This document shows positions 13,386-21,008 of a DNA stretch of 23,400 nt, piece by piece. The translations under genes and the position numbers were made by a program. The notes below the pieces were generated by a model. That model did not search any database. It was not told the origin of the DNA and was given only the letters and a program-made list of their open reading frames with translations. The stretch's first letter is position 1, and each line of letters starts with the position of its first letter. Source of the DNA: JBKHXU01 sp046565865 (GTDB taxonomy: Bacteria; Pseudomonadota; Gammaproteobacteria; Acidiferrobacterales; Sulfurifustaceae); NCBI GenBank assembly GCA_046565865.1, contig JBKHXU010000144.1:1-23400 (forward strand). The letters run 5' to 3'.

Positions 13386-13937
13386 ATGCGTTGCCCGTTT
13401 TGTTCCGCCGATGACACCCGCGTAATCGACTCGCGCCTAAGCGACGAGGGCGATTCCGTGCGCCGCCGGCGCGAGTGCGAGGTGTGCCGCGAGCGTTTCA
13501 CCACGTTCGAGCGCGCCGAGCTGCACCTGCCGCAGGTCATCAAGTCAGACGGTCGCCGCGAGGCGTTCAACGAAGACAAACTGCGCGCCGGCATGAGCCG
13601 CGCGCTTGAGAAACGCCCGGTGACGGCCGAGGCGGTCGAGGCCATGATCGGCAAGCTGCGTCATCGCTTGCTCGCCAGCGGCGAGCGCGAGTTGAAGTCG
13701 CGTACCTTGGGCGAGTGGGTGATGCAGGAGCTGCGCGAACTCGACCCGGTCGCCTATGTCCGCTTCGCCTCGGTGTACCGCAGTTTTCAGGATGTCGACG
13801 CGTTCCGCGAAGAAATCCAACGCCTGCAAAACGAACCGACCCCCGAGTCGCGGCGCAAACAGCTTCGACTCCTGCCGGACGACGGTCCCGCCGATACGAC
13901 CAAGGGCGGACGCAAGCTTGGCGGCAAAAAACCATGA
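13386..13937 (+). CDS. nrdR: Transcriptional repressor NrdR
   Basis: 183 residues. The zinc ribbon uses Cys 3, 6, 31 and 34 (MRCPFCSADDTRVIDSR and CEVCRERFTTFER). An ATP-cone domain follows (~46-136: IKSDGRREAFNEDKLRAGM, LGEWVMQELRELDPVAYVRFASVYRSF). NrdR senses nucleotides and represses ribonucleotide reductase operons by binding NrdR boxes. Family members are usually ~150-165 residues; this one has an extra Lys/Arg/Pro-rich tail of ~25-30 residues. The gene ends ATGA overlapping the start of ribD, and the nrdR-ribD-ribE order is a known conserved operon in proteobacteria. The ribosome-binding site is weak. Confidence 0.96.
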   Translation: MRCPFCSADDTRVIDSRLSDEGDSVRRRRECEVCRERFTTFERAELHLPQVIKSDGRREAFNEDKLRAGMSRALEKRPVTAEAVEAMIGKLRHRLLASGERELKSRTLGEWVMQELRELDPVAYVRFASVYRSFQDVDAFREEIQRLQNEPTPESRRKQLRLLPDDGPADTTKGGRKLGGKKP

Positions 13938-15037
13938 GCTTCACCGCCGCGGACGCGCGTCACATGGCGCGCGCGCTGCAACTCGCGCGCCGCGGTTTGT
14001 ACACCACCGATCCGAATCCGCGGGTTGGCTGCGTTGTCGTTAACGGCGGTGCCGTCGTCGGCGAGGGCTGGCACGTGCGCGCGGGTGAGCCGCATGCAGA
14101 GATCATTGCGCTGCGCGAAGCGGGGAGCCGCGCGCGTGGCGCCGATCTGTATGTGACGCTCGAACCGTGTTGCCATCACGGACGCACACCGCCGTGCACC
14201 GAAAGCGTTATCGCCGCCGGCGTGCGCCGGGTGTTCGCGGCCATGAACGATCCCAATCCACTTGTCGCCGGCAAAGGCGCCGCGGCGTTGCAGGCCGCCG
14301 GGATTGAAATCCGGATCGGGCTGATGCAAGCGAGCGCGGAAAATCTCAACCCCGGATTCATCTCGCGCATGCGCCGGGGTCGGCCGTGGGTGCGGATAAA
14401 ATCGGCCGCAAGCCTCGACGGGCGCACTGCGCTAAGCAACGGTGAGAGCCGCTGGATCACCGGCGAGCCCGCGCGCAAAGACGTGCAGCGTTGGCGTGCG
14501 CGCAGCTCGGCGATACTGACTGGCATCGGCACCGTGTTGGCGGACGATCCGTCGTTGAACGTGCGCGCGTTCGACATCCATCGTGCGCCGCTGCGGGTCG
14601 TGGTCGACAGTCAATTGCGCATGCCGGCGACGGCGCGAATGTTGCGTCTGCCCGGGCGCACGTTGATCGCAACCGCGGCCACGGATAGTTCCAACGAATC
14701 GGCCCTGATCGATGCCAAGGCCGAGCTGATTCGATTGCCGAACGATGACGGGCGGGTCGATTTGGCGGCGTTGCTGCGCCATCTGGCCGCCGACGGCGTT
14801 AATGAAGTATTGGTAGAGGCGGGGGCCGGGCTTTGCGGTGCGCTACTGCGCGCGGAGCTCGTCGATGAGATCATTGCCTACGTCGCGCCGCATATCATGG
14901 GCGATCAGGCGCGCGGTTTGTTCCGAATGCCCGCGCTCGCGGCGATGGCCGACCGCATTGCGCTCGACATCAACGACGTGCGCGCCGTTGGCGGCGACTG
15001 GCGCGTGCAGGCAACCGTGAGGAGCAAGACGGCGTAA
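13934..15037 (+). CDS. ribD: Bifunctional riboflavin deaminase/reductase RibD
   Basis: 367 residues. The N-terminal deaminase has the zinc site HAE (54-56) and PCCHHGRTPPC (78-88). It deaminates the pyrimidine ring of the GTP-derived intermediate. The C-terminal reductase (~150-365), beginning RPWVRIKSAASLDGRTAL, reduces the ribosyl side chain with NADPH; NVRAFDIHRAPLRVVVDS and VEAGAGLCGALL belong to this domain. ATG 13934 overlaps the nrdR stop (ATGA), and the stop overlaps the ribE start (TAATG), so the three genes are translationally coupled. Enzyme of riboflavin biosynthesis in the cytoplasm. Confidence 0.97.
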   Translation: MSFTAADARHMARALQLARRGLYTTDPNPRVGCVVVNGGAVVGEGWHVRAGEPHAEIIALREAGSRARGADLYVTLEPCCHHGRTPPCTESVIAAGVRRVFAAMNDPNPLVAGKGAAALQAAGIEIRIGLMQASAENLNPGFISRMRRGRPWVRIKSAASLDGRTALSNGESRWITGEPARKDVQRWRARSSAILTGIGTVLADDPSLNVRAFDIHRAPLRVVVDSQLRMPATARMLRLPGRTLIATAATDSSNESALIDAKAELIRLPNDDGRVDLAALLRHLAADGVNEVLVEAGAGLCGALLRAELVDEIIAYVAPHIMGDQARGLFRMPALAAMADRIALDINDVRAVGGDWRVQATVRSKTA

Positions 15038-15696
15038 TGTTTACCGGAATCGTTCAGGCCGTGGGCACCATCGCGCGGCTCGATCGGCGCGGCGGCGACG
15101 CGCGCGTCGAAATCGCGGCCGGCGCGCTGCCGCTCGCCGATGTCATGCTCGGTGACAGCATCGCGGTCAACGGCGTGTGTCTTACCGTCGTCGCGCGCAC
15201 CGACACCACGTTTGCCGCCGATGTATCGGGCGAAACCCTGGCGCGCACCGCGTTCGGGCGTCTGCGGGACGGCGCGCGCGTGAATCTGGAAAAGGCCCTT
15301 GCCGTCGGCGATCGCCTTGGCGGCCACTTGGTCAGCGGACATGTCGACGGTCTCGCGACGCTGCGTGCACGCGAGGCCGACGCGCGTTCGGTTCGGTTCC
15401 GGCTGGCGGCGCCGGCGGCATTAGCGAAATACATCGCGACCAAGGGGTCGGTGTGTCTCGACGGCGTGAGTCTCACGGTCAATGCCGTCGTCGCGGCGGA
15501 GTTCGACGTGAACGTCGTGCCGCACACGCTCACCGTCACCACACTCAACGACTGGCAGGTCGGTGATGAGATCAACCTCGAAGTGGATATCATCGCGCGC
15601 TACCTCGAACGCCTGATGCTCGGCGACAGTAGCGCCGACAAGAACGCGCGCGTAACGGAAGAGATGTTGCGGCGCGCCGGATTTATTCGGCGCTGA
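15037..15696 (+). CDS. ribE: Riboflavin synthase alpha subunit
   Basis: 219 residues. Begins MFTGIVQAVGTI, the hallmark of the family, and contains two homologous barrel repeats: the first with SIAVNGVCLTVVA and FAADVSGETLARTAFG, the second with SVCLDGVSLTVNAV and FDVNVVPHTLTVTTLN. It catalyses the dismutation of two lumazine molecules into riboflavin and the RibH substrate. The GHLVSGHVDG motif lies between the repeats. The gene shares TAATG with ribD. Its stop is seven bases from the stop of a convergent lipoprotein gene, with no visible terminator between. Also called ribC in some species. Confidence 0.97.
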   Translation: MFTGIVQAVGTIARLDRRGGDARVEIAAGALPLADVMLGDSIAVNGVCLTVVARTDTTFAADVSGETLARTAFGRLRDGARVNLEKALAVGDRLGGHLVSGHVDGLATLRAREADARSVRFRLAAPAALAKYIATKGSVCLDGVSLTVNAVVAAEFDVNVVPHTLTVTTLNDWQVGDEINLEVDIIARYLERLMLGDSSADKNARVTEEMLRRAGFIRR

Positions 15697-15703
15697 CGAG
15701 CGA

Positions 15704-16270
15704 TTACCGCACTACGCGAAACTCGGTGCTGGCCGACGCGAGCACGGTTTCTTTGCCGCCGCTCTTTCGCATCGTCAGGCGGCTCACCACTTTATAAGTT
15801 CCGGGCGGTGCGGTTTCCGGAATCGGTAGCGGCACGACCGCATGGTAATAGCCGCTGTTCTTGAGTTGGCGCGACAGATTTTCCTTGCGCGTCGCCACGC
15901 GCCTGCCGTTGCCGGTGAAAAACTCACGGGTCTCCTCGATGACGAGGTCGTCACCGGCCTGGCGCTGTAGATACAGATCCTTGGTCAGATAAAGATGCTC
16001 GCACGGCGGTATCGCCGGCGTGTTTGCGCGCAGGGTGTACCAGCGAACCGTGGCCGGCGCCTTGGCGTGCCGTGGCTTGAAATGCTCCACCGCGCGGCGT
16101 GTATCGACCTCGGAGTATCGATAAACCGTATCGTAGCGCAGCGACTGGCGTGCCTGATCGAAGCGACCGCAGACACCGGGATCGACCGTGGCGCAGCCGG
16201 CGAGCCACAGCGCGACGAATCCGAAGAAGACGAAACGATACGGGCGCAAGATCGGTGCTACTGCCCCCAC
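15704..16270 (-). CDS. Lipoprotein of unknown function, paired with a kinase
   Basis: About 181-188 residues. A short hydrophobic signal (RPYRFVFFGFVALW) ends in the lipobox LAGC, then ATVDPGVCGRFDQARQSL. The mature part has no domain I recognise; its C-terminal half alternates hydrophobic residues (TYKVVSRLTMRKSGG, VLASASTEFRVVR) in a way that suggests an immunoglobulin-like beta fold. The start is uncertain: GTG 16270 overlaps the end of the upstream kinase gene, while TTG 16249 gives a more compact signal peptide. Overlap with the kinase implies co-translation. Inferred: an envelope partner or target of the kinase pathway. Confidence 0.7.
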   Translation of the reverse strand: MGAVAPILRPYRFVFFGFVALWLAGCATVDPGVCGRFDQARQSLRYDTVYRYSEVDTRRAVEHFKPRHAKAPATVRWYTLRANTPAIPPCEHLYLTKDLYLQRQAGDDLVIEETREFFTGNGRRVATRKENLSRQLKNSGYYHAVVPLPIPETAPPGTYKVVSRLTMRKSGGKETVLASASTEFRVVR

Positions 16271-17508
16271 GCCTCGCGCAGTGCGTCGAGGCCCTGCGCG
16301 TTGCTGCGGTTGGGCGCCTTGACCTTTTGCGGCGACACCGGGGGTACCGCGCGTGCGGCGGCGGGGCGGGCGGTCGCGGCCGGACGCGAAGATGTGGCGG
16401 CGACATCGGTCGGACGCGTTGTGGGGTAGAGACCGAGGCCATAAATCAGCGCACACAACATCGCCAGCAGCAGACCATCGAGTGCCATGCCGGCGAGGAA
16501 AGGTGTGTCGCGCCGCGCCGGGGCCGTCGCCGGCATCGGGCCGTATGCGTGCGCCGGGCGCAGCGTCGTCGCCGGGCGGTGTTTGAGCAAGGCGTTGCGG
16601 AATTCGGTCGCGGACTGAAAGCGCCGCGCCGGGTCTTTTTCCATCGCCTTCAAGATTGCGCCTTCCAGCGCCGGCGGTACGGCGCGTCGCAGCGCGCGCG
16701 GCGACGGCGGTGTTTCCTGGGTGTGCGCGTGCATCAAGGCATAGTCGCTGCGGCGCTCGAACGGCAGGCGGCCGGTGACCGCCTCGTACAGACTGACGCC
16801 CATGGTGTAGATGTCGGAACGCCGATCGACCGCGCGACCGTTGATCTGCTCGGGTGAGATGTAAAGCAGGGTGCCGACCAGGCTGCCGCGCTGAAACGCG
16901 TCCTGGTCCGCCGATTTGGCGACGCCGAAGTCCATAATTTTCACCGGGCCGTGGGCGTTGAGAAACAGATTGCTCGGTTTAAGGTCGCGATGGATGACGC
17001 CCATCGCATGCATGTGTTCCACGCCTGTCAGCGCCTGGGCGAAGACGTCGATCGCCTCGTCGGTCGACAGCGGCCCGTTTTGACGCAGCCGCGTCTCCAA
17101 GGTATCGCCCTGGACATACTCCAGCACCAGCACCGCACCGACCGGCAGCTCCAGCATCGAATAGAGGGTAATAATGTACGGGCTGTGCAGCCGCGCCTGG
17201 GCCTTCGCCTCGGCGCGGAAGCGGTTGAGATGCTCGGGCGCGCGGCACAGCGGCGGGGGCAATACCTTCAGCGCCACGGTGCGGTTCAGCTCGGAGTCGT
17301 GGGCGCGGTATACGAGACCCATGCCGCCGCCGCCGATCCGGTCGAGGATCAAGTAGCGGTCGATGCGCGTGCCGGCGCGCAGCAACGTGGCGTCGCCCGT
17401 GTCTGCGAGGTAGACCGCCGGGCGCTGACGCCGCGCCGCGAACCGGTCGCTCAGGATAACGGTGCTGACGAGGGCGTCCCCCGCTACTTTCGCCGAGTGT
17501 GCATCCAC
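16258..17508 (-). CDS. Transmembrane Hanks-type Ser/Thr protein kinase
   Basis: 416 residues. Kinase domain ~50-310: glycine loop IGGGGMGLVY (58-67), ATP lysine in VALKVL (Lys 81), catalytic HRDLKPSN (173-180), DFG (193-195), activation-segment GTLLYISPE (212-220), SDIYTMGVSLYEAVTG. A single membrane helix lies at ~337-361, followed by a Pro/Ala/Thr-rich segment of ~55 residues, probably periplasmic, without a recognised sensor domain. GTG 17508 is the likely start; the ribosome-binding site is weak. With the overlapping lipoprotein gene it forms an inverted two-gene island between ribE and ribBA. The catalytic residues look complete, so activity is expected. Substrates unknown. It differs clearly from the PP2C-kinase fusion of the nitrate cluster, which has DLG and a C-terminal anchor. 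Confidence 0.92.
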   Translation of the reverse strand: MDAHSAKVAGDALVSTVILSDRFAARRQRPAVYLADTGDATLLRAGTRIDRYLILDRIGGGGMGLVYRAHDSELNRTVALKVLPPPLCRAPEHLNRFRAEAKAQARLHSPYIITLYSMLELPVGAVLVLEYVQGDTLETRLRQNGPLSTDEAIDVFAQALTGVEHMHAMGVIHRDLKPSNLFLNAHGPVKIMDFGVAKSADQDAFQRGSLVGTLLYISPEQINGRAVDRRSDIYTMGVSLYEAVTGRLPFERRSDYALMHAHTQETPPSPRALRRAVPPALEGAILKAMEKDPARRFQSATEFRNALLKHRPATTLRPAHAYGPMPATAPARRDTPFLAGMALDGLLLAMLCALIYGLGLYPTTRPTDVAATSSRPAATARPAAARAVPPVSPQKVKAPNRSNAQGLDALREAWGQ

Positions 17509-17523
17509 GAGTGGGTTTTCTCT

Positions 17524-17529
17524 TATAAT
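17524..17529 (+). promoter_or_regulatory. Possible -10 box (TATAAT) in the kinase-ribBA intergenic region
   Basis: TATAAT is a perfect -10 match on the plus strand, but no good -35 is seen 16-18 bases upstream. It could serve ribBA with a ~160-base leader. Confidence 0.25.
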
Positions 17530-17621
17530 GTTGGCGGAAGCCGTTAAGGTCTAATCAAAATATAGAGCCTGCGCGGGGCGAACGATCCGGAAAAGACCGG
17601 AAGCGCACATTCAGCAGACAG

Positions 17622-17654
17622 GCGGCGGGTTACGAACGCGGGGTGTCCCGCCGC
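17622..17654 (+). promoter_or_regulatory. Leader hairpin before ribBA
   Basis: GCGGCGGG (17622-17629) pairs with CCCGCCGC (17647-17654), eight GC pairs with a 17-base loop. No T-run follows. It lies 45 bases before ribBA. FMN-riboswitch landmarks are absent, so its function is unknown. Confidence 0.4.
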
Positions 17655-17698
17655 AAAATCAGCCATAATTCACAGTCACTTGCAGCAAAGCGCTAACA

Positions 17699-18853
17699 AT
17701 GTCCATTAGCCCGGTTACCGAGATCATCGACGAAATTCGTCGCGGCCGCATGGTCGTCCTCATGGACGACGAGGACCGCGAGAACGAAGGCGACCTAGTC
17801 ATGGCGGCACAGCATGCCCAGGCGGCGCACATCAATTTCATGGCGCGCTACGGCCGCGGCCTGATCTGCCTGACGCTGACGCCCGATCACTGCCGCCAGC
17901 TTCAGCTGCCGCTGATGGTGAGCGACACCCATGCCCGTCGTTCCACCAACTTCACCGTCTCGATCGAGGCCGCGCAGGGGGTCACGACCGGTATCTCCGC
18001 CGCCGACCGGGCCACGACCATCCAGGCCGCCATCCGGCCCGACGCCAAACCGACCGACATCGTCACGCCCGGTCACGTGTTTCCGCTCATGGCCCAGCGC
18101 GGTGGGGTGCTGGCGCGCGCCGGCCATACCGAGGCGGGCGTGGATTTGGCGCGGCTCGCGGGCCTCACGCCGGCCAGCGTGATCTGCGAGATCATGAATG
18201 AGGACGGCTCAATGGCGCGGTTGCCCGAGCTGATCGAGTTCGCGCGTACACACGATCTTAAGATCGGCACCATCGCCGACCTCATCCGCTATCGCGTCGA
18301 GACGGAATCGACGGTCCAGCGCGTCGGCGAACGCGTGCTGCCGACCGAGTTCGGCGACTTTCGAGTGGTGGCGTATCACGACGACATCGGCGACGCCGTG
18401 CATCTGGCACTGGTGAAAGGCGAAGTCCGCTCGGATCGCGCGACGCTGGTGCGCGTGCACGTGGCCGAGAGCCTGCTCGACCTTTTCACGCTGGCGCATC
18501 GCGCGGGCGCGTGGTCGCTACACGCGGCGCTCGAGCGCGTATCGAAAGAAGGCGGCGTGGTGGTGGTGCTGCAACAGCCGGAGTCGTCGGCCGCATTGCT
18601 GGCGCGTTTGCGCCAAGCGGCGCCGGCGGTCGGTCACGGCGCAACGCCGACTGCCGGCCATGCAGAAATGCGGACCTATGGTCTCGGCAGCCAAATCCTT
18701 GCCGATCTTGGCGTCACGCGCATGCGCGTGCTGGGGCACGCAATGAAAGCGCCGGGCTTGTCCGGGTTCGGTCTTGAGATCGTCGAATACGTCGAGGACC
18801 CGCGCGAACGCAAGGGGCGCGAGCCGGTCGTGGTGCGCGATGCGCGGAAGTAA
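17699..18853 (+). CDS. ribBA: RibBA: DHBP synthase with degenerate GTP cyclohydrolase II domain
   Basis: 384 residues. Residues 1-~200 are 3,4-dihydroxy-2-butanone 4-phosphate synthase: VVLMDDEDRENEGDLVMAAQ (acidic metal/substrate loop), HINFMARYGRGLIC, RRSTNFTVSIEAA, TPGHVFPLMAQRGGVLARAGHTEA. This half looks fully functional. Residues ~210-375 resemble GTP cyclohydrolase II, but the zinc cysteines normally found in SECLTGDVFGSxRCDC are missing: the region reads VHVAESLLDLFTLAHRAGAW. The domain is therefore probably not a GTP cyclohydrolase; such RibB plus dead RibA-like proteins are known in proteobacteria that carry a separate ribA. It would supply the four-carbon unit for RibH. ATG 17699 has only a weak ribosome-binding site. 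Confidence 0.93.
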   Translation: MSISPVTEIIDEIRRGRMVVLMDDEDRENEGDLVMAAQHAQAAHINFMARYGRGLICLTLTPDHCRQLQLPLMVSDTHARRSTNFTVSIEAAQGVTTGISAADRATTIQAAIRPDAKPTDIVTPGHVFPLMAQRGGVLARAGHTEAGVDLARLAGLTPASVICEIMNEDGSMARLPELIEFARTHDLKIGTIADLIRYRVETESTVQRVGERVLPTEFGDFRVVAYHDDIGDAVHLALVKGEVRSDRATLVRVHVAESLLDLFTLAHRAGAWSLHAALERVSKEGGVVVVLQQPESSAALLARLRQAAPAVGHGATPTAGHAEMRTYGLGSQILADLGVTRMRVLGHAMKAPGLSGFGLEIVEYVEDPRERKGREPVVVRDARK

Positions 18854-18863
18854 CTTAACGGCG

Positions 18864-18934
18864 TGTCATTGCGAGCGAAGCGAAGCAATCTCCGACGGAT
18901 TGCTTCGTCGCAAACATCGCTCCTCGCCATGACA
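18864..18934. repeat. TCATTGCGAG-type palindromic repeat between ribBA and ribH
   Basis: The left arm TGTCATTGCGAGCGAAGCGA, continuing to GCAATC (18890), is matched by an inverted right arm from GATTGC (18898) to CATGACA (18934), with a small asymmetry. This element family is found between genes in many environmental bacteria. A second, half-length copy lies at 20939-20974. Confidence 0.75.
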
Positions 18935-18971
18935 GATTCAATACTGGTGCTCTTTTAAATTAAGGCTAACC

Positions 18972-19448
18972 ATGAACAACACCAAAAACATCGAGGGAGA
19001 TTTACTGGCGCGCACCGCCCGCTTCGGCATCGTGCTCGCGCGCTTCAACGGCTTCATCGGCGAGCAGTTGCTGGCCGGCGCGGTTGACGCGCTGGTGCGC
19101 CACGGCGCCGATCCGGCGAATATCGATGTCGTGCGCGTGCCCGGTGCGTTCGAGATCCCGCTGACACTCAAGACTCTGGCCACCGGCGGTCGCCACGATG
19201 CCTTGATCGCGCTTGGTGCGGTTATTCGCGGGGCGACACCGCATTTCGAATACGTTGCCGGTGAGTGCACCAAAGGTATCGCGCAGGTCAGTATGCAGTA
19301 TGATATTCCGATTGGGTTTGGCGTGTTGACGGTCGATTCCATCGAGCAGGCAATTGAACGCGCCGGCACCAAGGCGGGCAACAAGGGCGCGGACGCGGCG
19401 CTCACGGTGCTCGAGATGGTGAACCTCATGAAGAAGTTGCGCGGTTGA
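18972..19448 (+). CDS. ribH: 6,7-dimethyl-8-ribityllumazine synthase
   Basis: 158 residues. Condenses the RibB and RibD-pathway products into lumazine. Family landmarks: RFGIVLARFNGFIGEQLLAGAVDAL, VPGAFEIPLTLK, GAVIRGATPHFEYVAGECTKGI (substrate and phosphate loop, with the catalytic His usually found in this region), IPIGFGVLTVDSIEQAIERAG and GNKGADAALTVLEM. ATG 18972 has AAGG upstream. nusB follows after seven bases, the conserved ribH-nusB-thiL order of many proteobacteria. Forms the capsid-like or decameric shell that delivers lumazine to RibE. Confidence 0.97.
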   Translation: MNNTKNIEGDLLARTARFGIVLARFNGFIGEQLLAGAVDALVRHGADPANIDVVRVPGAFEIPLTLKTLATGGRHDALIALGAVIRGATPHFEYVAGECTKGIAQVSMQYDIPIGFGVLTVDSIEQAIERAGTKAGNKGADAALTVLEMVNLMKKLRG

Positions 19449-19455
19449 AACGATC

Positions 19456-19917
19456 ATGGCCACGAACCGCCTCGCATCGACAAAGGGCAGCCGCCACAAG
19501 GCGCGGCGCTCTGCCGTGCAGGCGTTGTATCAGTGGCAGCTGACGCAGCAGGCGCCGGGTGACATCGAGCACCACTTCATCCTGGATCACTCGATGGAAG
19601 ACGTCGATGTCGAGTACTTCCATAAACTGGTGCGCGAGATTCCGTTGCGGTTGCACGAGCTCGACGATCACCTCGGACCGTACCTCGATCGTGAGATCAC
19701 CGACGTCGATCCGGTTGAGCGCGCGATACTGCGTATTGGCGCCTATGAGCTCGAGTTCCATCCCGAAATTCCTTACAAGGTGATTTTGAACGAGGCGGTG
19801 GAGCTGGCGAAGACCTTCGGCGCCGAACACGGCCATAAGTACGTCAACGCCGTGCTCGACCGCGTCGCCGGCGATCTGCGCGCGCAAGAGGTGCAAGCGC
19901 ACCCACCGCATGCCTAA
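19456..19917 (+). CDS. nusB: Transcription antitermination factor NusB
   Basis: 153 residues, all-helical. KGSRHKARRSAVQALYQWQLT is the basic RNA-binding N-terminus, and LDREITDVDPVERAILRIGAYEL, PYKVILNEAVELAKTFGAEHGHKYVNAVLDRV is the conserved C-terminal core. NusB with NusE (S10) binds boxA of rRNA leaders and supports antitermination. The gene starts seven bases after ribH without a visible ribosome-binding site, so translation is probably coupled. Confidence 0.96.
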   Translation: MATNRLASTKGSRHKARRSAVQALYQWQLTQQAPGDIEHHFILDHSMEDVDVEYFHKLVREIPLRLHELDDHLGPYLDREITDVDPVERAILRIGAYELEFHPEIPYKVILNEAVELAKTFGAEHGHKYVNAVLDRVAGDLRAQEVQAHPPHA

Positions 19918-19963
19918 TGGGGAGAGGGCGAAGGGATCTCGCGACGGGTTCTAACATCCATGC

Positions 19964-20926
19964 ATGACCGAGTTTGAGCTCATCCGCCGCTTCTTCGCGG
20001 CGCAACCGATCAATCGTGCCGACGTGGTTGTCGGCGTCGGTGACGACGGCGCGGTTATCGCCTGTCCCGCCGGTCAGCAGCTCGTGGTCACGAGTGACAC
20101 GCTGGTCGAAGGCGTGCATTTCTTCCCTGATAGCGATCCCGTTGCGCTCGGCCACAAAGCACTGGCGGTGAACCTGAGCGACCTCGCCGCGATGGGCGCA
20201 ACACCCGTTTGCTTTACCTTAGCGCTTGCACTGCCGCAAGCCGATAGCAACTGGCTGGAGCGTCTGTGCGAGGGCATCTACGGGCTCGCGCGGCGTTACG
20301 ACGTGCAGCTCGTCGGCGGCGATACCGTACGCGGACCGTTGGCGCTCACCATTACCGCACACGGATGGGTGCCACAGGGCCAGGCGATACTGCGCAGCGG
20401 CGCGCATGTCGGCGACCGTGTCTACGTGACAGGCGAGCTCGGCGACGCCGGTATCGCGCTGCGTGAAGAGCAGCGTCTGCTCACGTTGAGCCAAGCCGAC
20501 AGCGCCGTCGTCACCGAGCGACTCACGCGCCCGATGCCGCGGTTGGAGGCGGGCATCGCGTTGCGCGGCATCGCGAGCAGCGCCATCGATATCTCCGACG
20601 GCCTCGTCGGCGACCTTGGCCATATCCTGGAACGCAGCGGCGTCGGTGCCCGCATTGAGCTCAATCGGCTGCCGATATCCAACGTCTATCGCGCACTGCT
20701 TCCGACACTCGGCTGGGACGTGGCGCTTGCCAACGGCGACGACTACGAGCTTTGCTTCACCGTACCCGCGGCCCATACCGACGCATTGAACGCGGCGACC
20801 GCAAGGTTCGGTTGCGCCATAACCTGCATCGGCGAAGTCGTCGCCCGCGACGGATTACAAATCATCGACGCGAGCGGCAAGCCTTATACAGCGAAAGCGA
20901 CCGCGCACGACCACTTTCATGCGTAG
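19964..20926 (+). CDS. thiL: Thiamine-monophosphate kinase
   Basis: 320 residues. Phosphorylates thiamine monophosphate to the active diphosphate. Diagnostic segments: MTEFELIRRFF, VGVGDDGAVI (ATP/Mg loop), TSDTLVEGVHFF, NLSDLAAMGATP, VGGDTVRGPLALTITAHG, AIDISDGLVGDLGHILERSGVGARI and NGDDYELCFTV. ATG 19964 lies 46 bases after nusB, forming the end of the ribH-nusB-thiL group. No pgpA follows as it does in some relatives; a half-copy intergenic repeat and purT come next. Stop is TAG. Confidence 0.97.
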   Translation: MTEFELIRRFFAAQPINRADVVVGVGDDGAVIACPAGQQLVVTSDTLVEGVHFFPDSDPVALGHKALAVNLSDLAAMGATPVCFTLALALPQADSNWLERLCEGIYGLARRYDVQLVGGDTVRGPLALTITAHGWVPQGQAILRSGAHVGDRVYVTGELGDAGIALREEQRLLTLSQADSAVVTERLTRPMPRLEAGIALRGIASSAIDISDGLVGDLGHILERSGVGARIELNRLPISNVYRALLPTLGWDVALANGDDYELCFTVPAAHTDALNAATARFGCAITCIGEVVARDGLQIIDASGKPYTAKATAHDHFHA

Positions 20927-20938
20927 CGAAATTCATGC

Positions 20939-20974
20939 CGTCATTGCGAGGAGCGCAGCGACGAAGCAATCTCC
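20939..20974. repeat. Half-copy of the TCATTGCGAG-type repeat before purT
   Basis: GTCATTGCGAGGAGCGCAGC (20939 onward) and GACGAAGCAATCTCC match the left arm of the repeat at 18864. The right arm is missing. Confidence 0.7.
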
Positions 20975-21008
20975 AAAACGAATGGTACTGTAGAAGCAGA
21001 GGACAGGA

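Noticed and set aside
17509..17698. FMN riboswitch before ribBA
   Set aside because: The conserved riboswitch segments are not visible; only a simple GC hairpin is present.
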